Shown: one piece after another, positions 56,054-64,000 of the stretch
How positions within the stretch are numbered: the first letter of the stretch is position 1
Layout of the letters: every line of letters starts with the position of its first letter
Assembly (NCBI RefSeq): GCF_002741015.1
Contig: NZ_CP016619.1
Span: forward strand, 868,001-932,000
Length of the DNA: 64,000 bases
From: Microvirga ossetica
GTDB lineage: Bacteria > Pseudomonadota > Alphaproteobacteria > Rhizobiales > Beijerinckiaceae
Reading direction: 5' to 3'
Notes under the pieces: generated by a model
Told to the model about the DNA's origin: nothing
Databases searched by the model: none
Seen by the model: the letters and a program-made list of their open reading frames with translations, nothing else
Position numbers and translations under genes: made by a program

Positions 56054-57760
56054 TCAGCTGAAGTCGAAGTCGCAGCCCTCGTCGGCCTGCAACACGCTCC
56101 TGAGGTAAAGGCCACGGTAGCCGCGGGCCTCCTCAGTAAGATGGGCTGGCGGCTGCCATTCTTTGGCGCGGCGCTCCAGCTCGTCCTTATCCACCAGGAG
56201 CTCGAGACGGCGCTCGGGCACATCCAACTGGATCTGATCGCCATTCCGCACAAGGCCCAGGGGGCCACCAGTTGCCGACTCCGGAGCAATGTGCAGAACG
56301 ATCGTTCCAAAGGCAGTGCCGCTCATGCGCGCGTCGGAGATACGGACCATGTCCTTCACACCGGCTTGTGCGAGCTTCTTCGGGATCGGCAGGTAACCGG
56401 CCTCCGGCATGCCGGGAGCACCCTTCGGGCCGGCATTACGCAGAACCAGGATATCGTCCGCTGTCACATCGAGATCGGGATCGTCGATCCGGGTCACCAG
56501 ATCCTCAACCGACTCGAACACCACCGCCCGGCCGGTATGCTGAAGAAGCTCAGGCGATGCCGCCGAGTGCTTGATCACCGCACCCGATGGAGCCAGGTTC
56601 CCGCGCAGGACCGCCATGGCGCCAGTGGTTTTCAGGGGATTGTCCCGACGACGGATCGTCGTCTGTCCAGGCACGTCCTCAGCGCCGTCGGCAATGGCTC
56701 CGATGGTCTCGCCCGTGACCGTCACGGCGTCTAGAACGAGATGATCGCGCAGTTCCTGCAGCAGGCGGGGAACCCCGCCGGCCCAGTGGAAATGCTCCAT
56801 GTACTGGGCGCCCGAAGGCTTCAGATCGACAAGGACTGGAACCTCGCGCCCGATCTGGTCGAACTCCTCGAGATCGATCCTGATCCCACGACGGCGGGCA
56901 ATAGCGGCCAGATGAACCAAGCCATTGGTCGAGCCGCCGATCGCCTGCAGCACCACCATGGCATTGCGGAAGGCCGCCTCGGTCAGCACCTCGCTCGGGC
57001 GGGTTCCGCTCTTTGCCAGCATGACTGCTTGGCGGCCGCTCGCCTCAGCCGCCCGGATCCGATCCGCATGGGTGGCTGGAATCGAGCCGGTCCCTGGCAG
57101 GGCGATGCCGAGCGCCTCGACAAGGCAGCCCATGGTGCTCGCCGTGCCCATGACCATGCAGGTGCCCTGGGTCGGAGCCAAACGTCCACTGACAACCTCC
57201 ACCTCATCCTGGTCCATGGCTCCGGCGCGGTGGTGTCCCCAAAGCCGGCGGCAGTCGGTGCAGGCGCCGAGCATCTCGCCCTTGTGGTAGCCGACAAGCA
57301 TTGGGCCTGTGATCAGCTGGATCGCCGGCACGTCAGCACTCACCGCCGCCATCAGCTGCGCCGGCACAGTCTTGTCGCAACCGCCGATCAACACGACTGC
57401 ATCCATCGGCTGGGCCCGGATCATCTCCTCCGTGTCCATGGCCATGAGGTTGCGCAGGAACATGCTGGTTGGACTGGCGAAGGACTCGTGGATGGAGATC
57501 GTGGGGAACTCCATCGGGAGCCCGCCAGCCAGCATGACGCCCCGCTTCACCGCCTCGATCAGGCGGGGCACGTTGCCGTGGCACGGATTGAAGTCGCTGA
57601 AGGTGTTAGTGATGCCGACAATCGGCCGATCCAAGGCGTCATCGGAAAAGCCTGCGGCCTTGATGAACGCCTTGCGCAGAAAAAGAGAGAAACCAGGGTC
57701 GCCGTAGCTGGTGAGATTGCGGCGCAGGCCCGACGGGGATGATTTAGGATCATTGCTCAT
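56054..57760 (-). CDS. IlvD/Edd family dehydratase (probable sugar-acid dehydratase)
   Basis: 568 residues, normal for the family. Iron-sulfur cysteines are in DFNPCHGNVPRLIEA, LIGGCDKTVPAQLM and GACTDCRRLWGHH; the segment TASTMGCLVEALGIALPGTGSIPATHADR follows as expected. Members dehydrate dihydroxy acids, from branched-chain precursors to aldonic acids such as xylonate and arabinonate. The catabolic neighbourhood makes an aldonate-type substrate more likely than amino-acid synthesis. First gene of the leftward operon, divergent from a GntR gene 66 bp away. Confidence 0.9.
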   Translation of the reverse strand: MSNDPKSSPSGLRRNLTSYGDPGFSLFLRKAFIKAAGFSDDALDRPIVGITNTFSDFNPCHGNVPRLIEAVKRGVMLAGGLPMEFPTISIHESFASPTSMFLRNLMAMDTEEMIRAQPMDAVVLIGGCDKTVPAQLMAAVSADVPAIQLITGPMLVGYHKGEMLGACTDCRRLWGHHRAGAMDQDEVEVVSGRLAPTQGTCMVMGTASTMGCLVEALGIALPGTGSIPATHADRIRAAEASGRQAVMLAKSGTRPSEVLTEAAFRNAMVVLQAIGGSTNGLVHLAAIARRRGIRIDLEEFDQIGREVPVLVDLKPSGAQYMEHFHWAGGVPRLLQELRDHLVLDAVTVTGETIGAIADGAEDVPGQTTIRRRDNPLKTTGAMAVLRGNLAPSGAVIKHSAASPELLQHTGRAVVFESVEDLVTRIDDPDLDVTADDILVLRNAGPKGAPGMPEAGYLPIPKKLAQAGVKDMVRISDARMSGTAFGTIVLHIAPESATGGPLGLVRNGDQIQLDVPERRLELLVDKDELERRAKEWQPPAHLTEEARGYRGLYLRSVLQADEGCDFDFS

Positions 57761-57788
57761 GATGAGCGATCATCGGTGCGTTACCATG

Positions 57789-57800
57789 ATTGTCAACAAT
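57789..57800. promoter_or_regulatory. GntR-type operator candidate in the IlvD/GntR divergent region
   Basis: ATTGTCAACAAT is a palindrome apart from its two central bases, centred in the 66-bp space between the IlvD start (57760) and the GntR start (57827). TTGT-N2-ACAA matches the general FCD operator form. One bound dimer could control both genes. Confidence 0.55.
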
Positions 57801-57826
57801 AATGCTAGAAGCTGAGCGGGGTCGGT

Positions 57827-58480
57827 ATGGACAGTGTGGAGCGTCAGGCATCGGCAGCCCGAGTGAAGCAGGTGGCGAATGCCCTCGAGGAGGAGATCGC
57901 CCTTGGATGGCTGCAGCCCCGGGAGAGGCTGATCGAGGAGGACATCGCGTCCCGGTTTGAGGTCAAACGGCATGTGGTGCGGGAGGCCATTGCCGAGCTT
58001 GAGCGCATGGGCCTGGTCGAACGTGTGCAGAACAAGGGCGCGGCTGTGCGCATGCTAAGTCCAACCGAGGTTCGTCAGATCTATTCCGTACGAGAAGCCC
58101 TGGAGACTTTGGCGGCGCAGCAGATCCCATTGCCGCCATTGCCAGAGACGATCACCACGTTAATTGAAATCCAGGAACAGCATGCCGCCGCCGTCGAGCG
58201 GGGAGATTCTCGGGCCGCATTTCGGGCGAACATGGCCTTCCACAGCGCGCTCTTCAGTGCCTGTGGTAACCCGCATCTCGTTGAGATCATCCAGAGCCTT
58301 GCCCAAAAGGTTCATGGTGCGCGATCTTTCACGGCAGCCAGCCCCATGCATCTAGCGAAGGCGAGAGACGAGCATTGGGCGATGATTGAGGCAATCAAAG
58401 CCTCCGGCCGGGAGAAGCTGGTTCAGCTTTGCCGGGACCACCTCAATCCGTCCCGTGATACGTATATCGCCTCTCTGGAG
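57827..58480 (+). CDS. GntR family regulator, FCD subfamily, 3' end replaced by IS6 sequence
   Basis: 218 native codons: winged helix (RLIEEDIASRFEVKRHVVREAIAELERMGLV) and a helical FCD domain with the HSALFSACGNPHL metal/ligand region and final helix LCRDHLNPSRDTYIASLEG. The native frame meets the IS6 terminus at 58481 and runs on to 58687 without a stop, adding about 68 IS-encoded, non-native residues. The FCD domain itself seems almost complete, so the chimera might still fold. It is divergent to the IlvD/BKACE operon and its probable regulator. Confidence 0.85.
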
Positions 58481-59305
58481 GGTATTGTCAGGTTGGCGAA
58501 AGTTCGGCGTCTATGGCAGAGTCTCGGGCATGACCACGACGCCCAACCCGTACCGCGGCTTCCGCTTCCCGGCCGAAATCATCAACCAAGCCGTCTGGTT
58601 GTATCACTGCTTCAGCCTGAGCTTACGGGAGGTCGAACTGATCCTCGCGGCGCGGGGCGTCGTGGTCAGCTACGAGACCATCCGTGAGTGGGGCCTGCGC
58701 TTCGGACGAACCTACGCCAACACGCTCAAGCGGCGCCGGCCGCGGCCCGGCGACAAATGGTTTCTGGATGAGGTGTTTGTCCGCATCGGAGGTAAACTGC
58801 ACTATCTCTGGCGGGCCGTTGATCAGCACGGAAACGTGCTCGATGTACTGGTTCAGGATCGTCGCAACAAAAAGGCAGCGAAGCGCTTCTTCCGCAAGCT
58901 GCTGAAGGGTTTGTGCTACGTGCCCAGAGCCATCGTGACGGATAAACTTGGATCCTATGGTGCCGCCAAACGCGAGATCCTGCCGAGTGTTGAGCATCGG
59001 CAGAGCCGATACTTGAACAACCGCTGCGAGGTCTCGCACCAACCCACCCGAAGGCGGGAGCGCCACATGCGGCGGTTCAAATCAGTCCGGCATGCCCAGC
59101 AATTTCTCGCCATCCACGCTCAGATCCACAACCACTTCCAACTCCGCCGTCATCGTCTTTCCGCCAGTGAGTACCGGGCTGCGCGTGACCACGCCTTTGC
59201 CACGTGGCGCGAGGCCACCGGTGCTGCCTTGGTAGGCTGATGTGGACTGACCCGACGGCTGCGCCCACGGCAGCTTTGCCTCCTCGGCGCTAAGTTGACA
59301 ATACC
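58481..59305. mobile_element. IS6-family insertion sequence #3 (825 bp)
   Basis: Ends GGTATTGTCA (58481-58490) and, inward from the right, GGTATTGTCA (59296-59305) are identical over 10 bases, with partial matching further in. Flanking 8-mers ctctggag and gtcgtcgc differ, so no target duplication. The left flank is the 3' end of a GntR gene, the right flank the inside of an AapQ-type gene, each in frame to the boundary. Sequence between them, probably including an amino-acid-binding protein gene, has been deleted. Confidence 0.88.
58530..59240 (+). CDS. IS6-family transposase
   Basis: 236 residues starting at ATG 58530 (MTTTPNPYRGF). DDE triad: Asp in WFLDEVFVRIGGK, Asp in AIVTDKLGSYG, Glu in NNRCEVSHQPTRRRER, with the MRRFKS block after it. 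No frameshift seen, so possibly active. A longer frame from 58386 includes antisense GntR codons and is not used. Differs from the transposases of IS6 #1 and #2. Confidence 0.9.
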   Translation: MTTTPNPYRGFRFPAEIINQAVWLYHCFSLSLREVELILAARGVVVSYETIREWGLRFGRTYANTLKRRRPRPGDKWFLDEVFVRIGGKLHYLWRAVDQHGNVLDVLVQDRRNKKAAKRFFRKLLKGLCYVPRAIVTDKLGSYGAAKREILPSVEHRQSRYLNNRCEVSHQPTRRRERHMRRFKSVRHAQQFLAIHAQIHNHFQLRRHRLSASEYRAARDHAFATWREATGAALVG

Positions 59306-60382
59306 GTCGTCGCTCTGCTGGCGTTTCTTGGACATAATATTGCGCTGAATCTGAAGGCTCGCGGCCTGGCTTCGGGATTCGATTTTCTCTCGAAAGAAGC
59401 CGGCTTTGCGATCGGGTTCTCCCTAATTCCTTTCACCGAAACAGATACCTACGGGCGCGCCTTCATTGTCGGCCTGTTGAACACGATCTTCGTTGCGTTT
59501 GTGTCCATGATCCTGGCGACTGTGCTGGGAACTATCATCGGGGTGGCACGGGTGTCGAAGCATCCGCCGACGGCTGCCGCGGCTCTTGTCTACGTCGAAG
59601 GTCTCCGCAACATCCCGTTGCTGCTGCAGGTCCTGTTCTGGCAGCAGCTTCTGATCAATGGGCTGCCCAGTGTGCGCCAGAGCCTCAATCTCGGAGGATG
59701 GGTTTTCCTCAACAACCGGGGTCTCGTCCTTCCCGATGTTTCGGCCGGGGCACTTCCCGTGCCACCATCGTCGATGGCAGCCATCATTGCTGCGACGCTC
59801 ATTGGCCTCATCGTGATCGCGCTCCGGCGGGCTGAACCGTCACGTCGGCGGCAAGTCGCCGTCTGGGGTCTCGGGGCACTGCTCGCCCTCGAGGTCTTGT
59901 TGGCAACGCTGACCGTTGACTGGAGCCGCCCTGCCCTAACCGGCTTTAACTTCCGGAACGGCGTGGTTCTCGTCCCAGAGTTCGTCGCGCTGGTCGTCGC
60001 ACTGACGATTTATAACGCGGCCTTCATCGCTGAGATCGTCCGTGCCGGCATCGAATCGGTGAACAAAGGCCAGCGGGAGGCCGCCGCCGCACTTGGGCTC
60101 CCGCCGCGTCTGACGATGCGCCTGATCGTTCTGCCCCAAGCGATGCGCGTCGTCATCCCCCCACTCGCGAACCAATACTCGCACTTGCTCAAGGCATCCT
60201 CCCTCGCGACGGTGATCGGCTACCCAGATCTTGTGAACGTGTTCCTCGGCACGACACTGAACCAGACCGGTCGAGCCATCGAGATCGTCACGATGACCAT
60301 GGCGGTGTACCTGGTTCTGAGCGCTCTCGTGGCTGGATTCACCTCGTGGTTCAATGCCAGAGTGGCCTTAGTGGAGCGGTAA
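59306..60382 (+). pseudogene. aapQ: AapQ-type amino-acid ABC permease, 5' end deleted
   Basis: In frame from the IS6 boundary (first codons VVALLAFLGHNIALNLKARG, then LASGFDFLSKEAGFAIG) to the stop at 60382, about 358 codons. The remainder has a normal HisM/AapQ structure including the EAA loop INKGQREAAAALGLPP-like segment (VNKGQREAAAALGLPP) and conserved NQYSHLLKASSLA. Roughly the first membrane helix and the start codon are missing; the first in-frame alternative initiators are internal (TTG 59477). Function is therefore doubtful. The AapJ-type binding-protein gene normally upstream is absent. Confidence 0.8.
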
Positions 60383-60383
60383 C

Positions 60384-61484
60384 ATGGGGATCGTGACGGA
60401 CTCTTCCTCCAAGTCGGTTTCGCCAGGATCGGTCGTCTCGCCGCTGCTTCGGCGCTATTTCGGCAGCCCTGGTCGAGGTCTCTTAAGTGTGCTGCTCGTA
60501 ACGTTCTGGGTATGGGCAGCCTGGGCGGTCTTTAAGTGGGCGATCCTCGATGCAACGTGGATCGCGCAAGACCGTTCCGGCTGTGCGTCCGGCGGAGCTT
60601 GCTGGGCCTTTGTGGTGGCTCGGATCGACCAGTTCCTGTTCGGCTTCTATCCGCCGGACGAGCACTGGCGACCGGCACTCGTTCTCGTCCTTCCGTTGGC
60701 CCTGTTTGCGGTTGCGGTCTCTGATCGCTTTCAAAGCCAAAGGCAGATGATGGGTGCTGCCATCGTTCTCGTGCCCATAGCCAGCCTTGCCCTCCTGGTC
60801 GGTGGCATTCCCGGCTTGCCGCATGTGTCGGCGGACAAGTGGGGTGGACTGGCGCTGACGATCGTCATCGCAGAGACGAGTTTTGTCGCCTCAATGCCCT
60901 TTGCGGTTCTTCTTGCACTGGCCAGGCGCTCCCAGATGCCTGTGATTAGCGTGCTCGCCACCGGCTTCATTGAGCTTTGGCGTGGGCTCCCGCTCGTGGC
61001 AATCCTCTTTATGGCCGTGATTTTGCTTCCGCTCGTCATGCCGCCAGGGTTTCAGATCGGCCGGGTTGAGATGGCGATTACGGCTCTGACGATCTACTCC
61101 GCTGCCTATCTAGCAGAGGTCGTGCGGGGAGGACTCCAAGCAGTTCCGGTGGGGCAGTTGAGGGCGGCAAGCGCACTTGGGTTCGGATATTGGCGGACGC
61201 TGGCGTACATCACGCTGCCGCAGGCCCTCGGCAAGGTCTTACCGGGCATTGTCAACTCGGCGATCGCGCTGGTTAAAGATACCAGCTACGTCATGATTGT
61301 CGGATTGTTCGACTTCATTAACATCGTGACCGCAGCATTGTCGGATCCGAAGTGGCTTGGATCGCCGACTGAGGCCTACTTGTTCGTGGCTGCTGTGTAT
61401 TGGGTTGTCTGTTTCGGATTGTCGCGCTGGGGCCGGAGCATTGAAATCAGGAGCGCAAGAGCGCGTGGGGTCGTCAGATCATGA
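60384..61484 (+). CDS. aapM: General L-amino-acid ABC importer permease, AapM type
   Basis: 366 residues, longer than simple HisQ/M permeases as is typical for AapM. The C-terminal half carries the permease core: [26 protein letters not shown], the EAA-type loop [29 protein letters not shown] and [20 protein letters not shown]. Starts one base after the AapQ stop. Intact by itself, but it depends on the truncated AapQ partner. Confidence 0.9.
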   Translation: MGIVTDSSSKSVSPGSVVSPLLRRYFGSPGRGLLSVLLVTFWVWAAWAVFKWAILDATWIAQDRSGCASGGACWAFVVARIDQFLFGFYPPDEHWRPALVLVLPLALFAVAVSDRFQSQRQMMGAAIVLVPIASLALLVGGIPGLPHVSADKWGGLALTIVIAETSFVASMPFAVLLALARRSQMPVISVLATGFIELWRGLPLVAILFMAVILLPLVMPPGFQIGRVEMAITALTIYSAAYLAEVVRGGLQAVPVGQLRAASALGFGYWRTLAYITLPQALGKVLPGIVNSAIALVKDTSYVMIVGLFDFINIVTAALSDPKWLGSPTEAYLFVAAVYWVVCFGLSRWGRSIEIRSARARGVVRS

Positions 61485-61495
61485 GGAGAATCGAC

Positions 61496-62239
61496 ATGTC
61501 TGGCTCGGCCTTGGTTCACGTCAGCAATCTGTGCAAGCGCTACCGCTCGCAGGAAGTGCTCACGGGTATCAGCTTCCAGGTTGCACGCGGCGAGTGCGTC
61601 GTCCTATGCGGGCCGTCGGGGTCCGGCAAATCGACGCTGCTCCGCTGCATCAACGGTCTTGAGGGCTGGAATTCCGGCGAAGTGACCGTTGACGGCGTTG
61701 ACATTGCTGCAAACGCACACCGGCGGGGGCACATTGGCCAGCTGGTCGGCATGGTGTTCCAGGACTTTAACCTGTTTCCTCACCTGACGGTCCTCGACAA
61801 TGTTGCGCTCGGACCCCGCGTCCTGCTGAAAGAGCCGAGCACGAAGGCTGCCACGATCGGACACGAACTGCTCGAGCGCGTCGGACTCTCGGGCCATACA
61901 CAAAAATATCCCCACGAGTTGTCGGGAGGACAGCAGCAGAGGGTGGCGATTGCGCGGGCTCTCGCGATGAGGCCGAAGGTCATGCTCTTCGATGAGCCAA
62001 CGTCCGCGCTCGACCCGGAGATGGTGAAGGAAGTGCTTGACGTGATGCGCGAGCTTGCTGCCTCAGGCATGACGATGATCTGTGTAACCCATGAAATGGG
62101 GTTCGCGCGCAACGTCGCCGATCGGGTCGTCTTTCTGACGGACGGCTGTGTCTGTGAAACCGGCCAGCCCAGCGACTTTTTCTCCTGCCCCACAACACCC
62201 CAGGCCATCAAATTCTTGGGGCACGTGCTGGCACGTTAA
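61496..62239 (+). CDS. aapP: Amino-acid ABC importer ATPase, AapP/GlnQ type
   Basis: 247 residues. Walker [10 protein letters not shown], signature LSGGQQQRV, Walker [16 protein letters not shown]-loop [17 protein letters not shown] 61496 has GAGGAG 7 nt upstream; the ATG at 61481 overlaps the AapM stop but lacks a comparable site. Completes an otherwise damaged importer. Confidence 0.92.
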   Translation: MSGSALVHVSNLCKRYRSQEVLTGISFQVARGECVVLCGPSGSGKSTLLRCINGLEGWNSGEVTVDGVDIAANAHRRGHIGQLVGMVFQDFNLFPHLTVLDNVALGPRVLLKEPSTKAATIGHELLERVGLSGHTQKYPHELSGGQQQRVAIARALAMRPKVMLFDEPTSALDPEMVKEVLDVMRELAASGMTMICVTHEMGFARNVADRVVFLTDGCVCETGQPSDFFSCPTTPQAIKFLGHVLAR

Positions 62240-62481
62240 CCGTTCGCCGCAAGGTCTCGCGATCCTGCCATCATCCGGGGTTGCGCCGCATCCTACACGC
62301 CTGAGCTTCTCGGGTAACCCGGAGTTCCGCACGCATGCCGCTCCCGCCGGTGCAGGGGCTGAACGCGCGGGCTCAGGTCCAAACGGCTCACCTGGCAACT
62401 GCGAACAGGTCAGTCGCCCGAAGGCAGCTGCCGGCGGCCAAGCCTGTCCGCGGTGCCGCAAGCGAGCCGATCCCGTCCTGC
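62240..62481. other. Intergenic region, nothing recognised
   Basis: Convergent 3' ends meet here. I found no strong terminator hairpin and no gene. Confidence 0.4.
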
Positions 62482-63078
62482 TTACATCGGCGGTTTGACG
62501 CCATCCTTCTCCAGGGTGGCGCGGGTTGCCGATACAGAGCCATCGGCATGTCGGCGGCCGAAGATGAAAATCGCCGCGCCGGGTTTCACGAGGCTGATAT
62601 CGCCGGGCACGAAGGCGACGACTGGAACGTCAGGCGGAACGGCGATGTCCGCCTCCTGGCCCTTGTAGGTCACCTTCAACACCTGCCCCTGTGGGGCGGC
62701 GGCCACCCCGGCAACGGTGGCGTTAGTCATCAGGCTGTCGGGAGCCAAATCCCAGGCAAACTGCCCTTCATTGGCTCCCGGCGGTAGGAAATGGACCTCA
62801 AGCGCCCGCAATTTGCCGTCCGGCCCTCGCACTGAAGTTGAGGCGATGTAGTCGCCGGCCTTGATGTCGGAGAGGCTGCGCTTCACCACGCCGCTGACTG
62901 CGAAATCCGCTGCCATGGTGACTGGGACGCTTTGCCCTGAGAGGGTCCGGATGACCAGGGCCTGCCCGTCGAGTCGGTCGACGGTCCCGCGGATGCGCGT
63001 GGGCGCTCCGTCCGGTGTCTGGGCGAGCGCCGGGAGAATGGCAAGAACGCTGAGCACTCCCATCAAGGATGATCGCAT
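62482..63078 (-). CDS. Hypothetical periplasmic protein (repeated small beta domains, DUF5666-like)
   Basis: 198 residues from ATG 63078, preceded by GGAGG. An N-terminal signal peptide (MRSSLMGVLSVLAILPALAQ) indicates export. The mature part alternates beta-strand-like segments: TRIRGTVDRLDGQALVIRTLSG, then DIKAGDYIASTSVRGPDGKL, and in the second half VLKVTYKGQEADIAVPPDVPVV, consistent with OB-like repeats seen in DUF5666-type proteins. No catalytic motif was seen and function is unknown. Stands alone. Confidence 0.7.
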   Translation of the reverse strand: MRSSLMGVLSVLAILPALAQTPDGAPTRIRGTVDRLDGQALVIRTLSGQSVPVTMAADFAVSGVVKRSLSDIKAGDYIASTSVRGPDGKLRALEVHFLPPGANEGQFAWDLAPDSLMTNATVAGVAAAPQGQVLKVTYKGQEADIAVPPDVPVVAFVPGDISLVKPGAAIFIFGRRHADGSVSATRATLEKDGVKPPM

Positions 63079-63406
63079 GGATGCCTCCAAAGGCTCTAAG
63101 CCGTGGTGCCGGATTCCTCATCGAGCGCCGAATAGGCTCCCCCGTCAACGCTCCCAGCGGCGCGAGAGGCGGCCTGCACGCATTCGTGATCGTACAGAGG
63201 AACGCTCGTCGTCCCGCCTTATGGCGCCTCCCTGCCGATGGGCCAAAAGCGAACGCACACACCCGGGACGTTGCACTGAAGCAGCGCGGAGTCGGAGCCG
63301 TGCGCGCCCGTGCTCTTCCGCCAAAAGCTGATGTCACCTTTGGCTGTATTGGACCTGCCAGATACGCCGGATCGGCGTTGATCTCCGGTCCATCGCCGGA
63401 TTGGGT
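63079..63406. other. Intergenic region, no gene recognised
   Basis: 328 bp between the hypothetical protein's start and the MFS stop. Overlapping frames on both strands are present but have no initiation site or family resemblance. The promoter of the gene at 63078 should be here. Confidence 0.4.
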
Positions 63407-64000
63407 TCACCGGTCGGTCGGCCAGCGCTCGTGGAGCTCGTCGAGCACGAAAGCATGGGCATGCCTGATTGTTCGCCCGTGTGTGCGCCCATCGTGCAGG
63501 TGTTGGTGGTCTGGTGCGAGGTTGTCATGAACGTGAGGCAGGACATCTGGATCCTTGCTCGGCCAAAGCCGCAGGGCAGACACGGTCGCCAGTAAGGCAA
63601 GACCGCCGAGCAGCCAGAAGGTGTTCGGCAGGCCGATTGCGGCTCCGAGCCAGCCAGCCAACGGATAATTGATCAACCAGCACACGTGAGTGAATGAGAA
63701 CTGCGCCGCAAAGACGGTCGCGCGGTCAGCCTCGCCGGATGAACGGCGGATGAGCCGTCCCGCTGGGGTCTGGATGAGGCCGTAGCCCATTCCAAGGATC
63801 AGCATGACAGCAAGAATCGGAGCGAAGTTTTCGATGAAGCCTGCTGCAAGCATCCCCACGACGATGAAGCTTGCCCCGATCAGCATGGCGGCCCGATCTT
63901 GGATAACTTCGAGCAGGCGCGGGACGCACAGCGCGGCCATCATGGACCCTGCGCCGTATGTGGCGAGGGCTAGAGCGGTCGCGGTTTGGGTCAGACCCAT
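63407..64000 (-). CDS. MFS transporter, C-terminal part (5' end beyond the window)
   Basis: The last 197 codons of a major facilitator protein. Hydrophobic segments include LALATYGAGSMMAALCVPRLL, MLIGASFIVVGMLAAGFI and FWLLGGLALLATVSALRL; the loop LIQTPAGRLIRRSSGEADRATVFAAQFSFTHVCWLINYPLAG resembles drug/metabolite exporters. The C-terminal tail is unusually histidine-rich (HVHDNLAPDHQHLHDGRTHG), which might bind metal. The true start is to the right of base 64000. Confidence 0.85.
   Translation of the reverse strand: MGLTQTATALALATYGAGSMMAALCVPRLLEVIQDRAAMLIGASFIVVGMLAAGFIENFAPILAVMLILGMGYGLIQTPAGRLIRRSSGEADRATVFAAQFSFTHVCWLINYPLAGWLGAAIGLPNTFWLLGGLALLATVSALRLWPSKDPDVLPHVHDNLAPDHQHLHDGRTHGRTIRHAHAFVLDELHERWPTDR

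Noticed and set aside
58386..58529. Upstream extension of the IS6 #3 transposase
   Set aside because: These codons lie over the GntR 3' end and the IS terminus; IS6 transposases start inside the element, here at 58530.

Overview
This 64-kb window looks like an accessory, mobile-element-rich catabolic region of a high-GC alphaproteobacterium, most likely of the Hyphomicrobiales (Methylobacterium/Microvirga/rhizobial type). That placement is inference from the Aap-type amino-acid importer, the mix of UgpC-type sugar importers, Liv importers and FCD-type GntR regulators, and the IS families. I could not run a taxonomic search. I saw no rRNA, tRNA or CRISPR array. Nearly every intact gene encodes uptake, catabolism or local regulation of a small carbon or nitrogen compound.

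Layout. (A) 1-10937: a leftward operon (beta-hydroxyacid dehydrogenase, amidohydrolase, RraA-like aldolase, complete sugar-type ABC importer, CaiB CoA-transferase, enoyl-CoA hydratase) lies opposite a GntR regulator and a NIPSNAP gene, with repeated TTGCATACAA-type operator candidates. (B) 11140-14953: an APH-like kinase followed by a scrap zone holding an IS110 fragment, an IS6 element, a Tn3 transposase fragment with its 38-bp end, and a pntA stub. (C) 14979-23158: a leftward hydantoinase (hyuA/hyuB) operon with two SDRs, an HpcH-type aldolase, a D-2-hydroxyacid dehydrogenase and an L-idonate-type dehydrogenase. (D) 23414-31403: an IS1595-like pseudogene, a LysR regulator, an aminotransferase and a full Liv-type ABC importer. 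The promoters of C and D share a 45-nt element (40 of 45 identical). (E) 31701-34483: an IS6 element, an AraC stub, and an intact IS4-family element with a 9-bp target duplication. (F) 34553-36208: an MFS exporter. (G) 36498-43342: a LacI-controlled operon with a complete sugar ABC importer and a GH4 glycosidase. (H) 43719-52891: a second LacI-controlled sugar operon (two permeases and a binding protein but no intact ATPase, plus TIM-barrel isomerase, SDR, Gfo/Idh/MocA, VOC and aldo/keto reductase genes). (I) 53215-58480: a BKACE, 3-hydroxyacyl-CoA dehydrogenase, orphan TctC and IlvD/Edd operon facing a GntR gene. (J) 58481-62239: an IS6 element that cuts into an Aap-type amino-acid importer. 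(K) to the right end: a periplasmic hypothetical protein and a partial MFS gene.

Main themes. Two UgpC-type ATPase genes 34 kb apart differ at only about a dozen bases by eye, and a decayed third copy sits beside operon H, which lacks its own ATPase; one shared ATPase probably energises several importers. Three different IS6-family elements all lack target duplications, and two of them have truncated genes on both sides, the signature of IS6-driven deletion. Regions C and D together look like a co-regulated uptake and catabolic system for an unidentified cyclic amide or related compound; this is the best candidate for an undescribed pathway.
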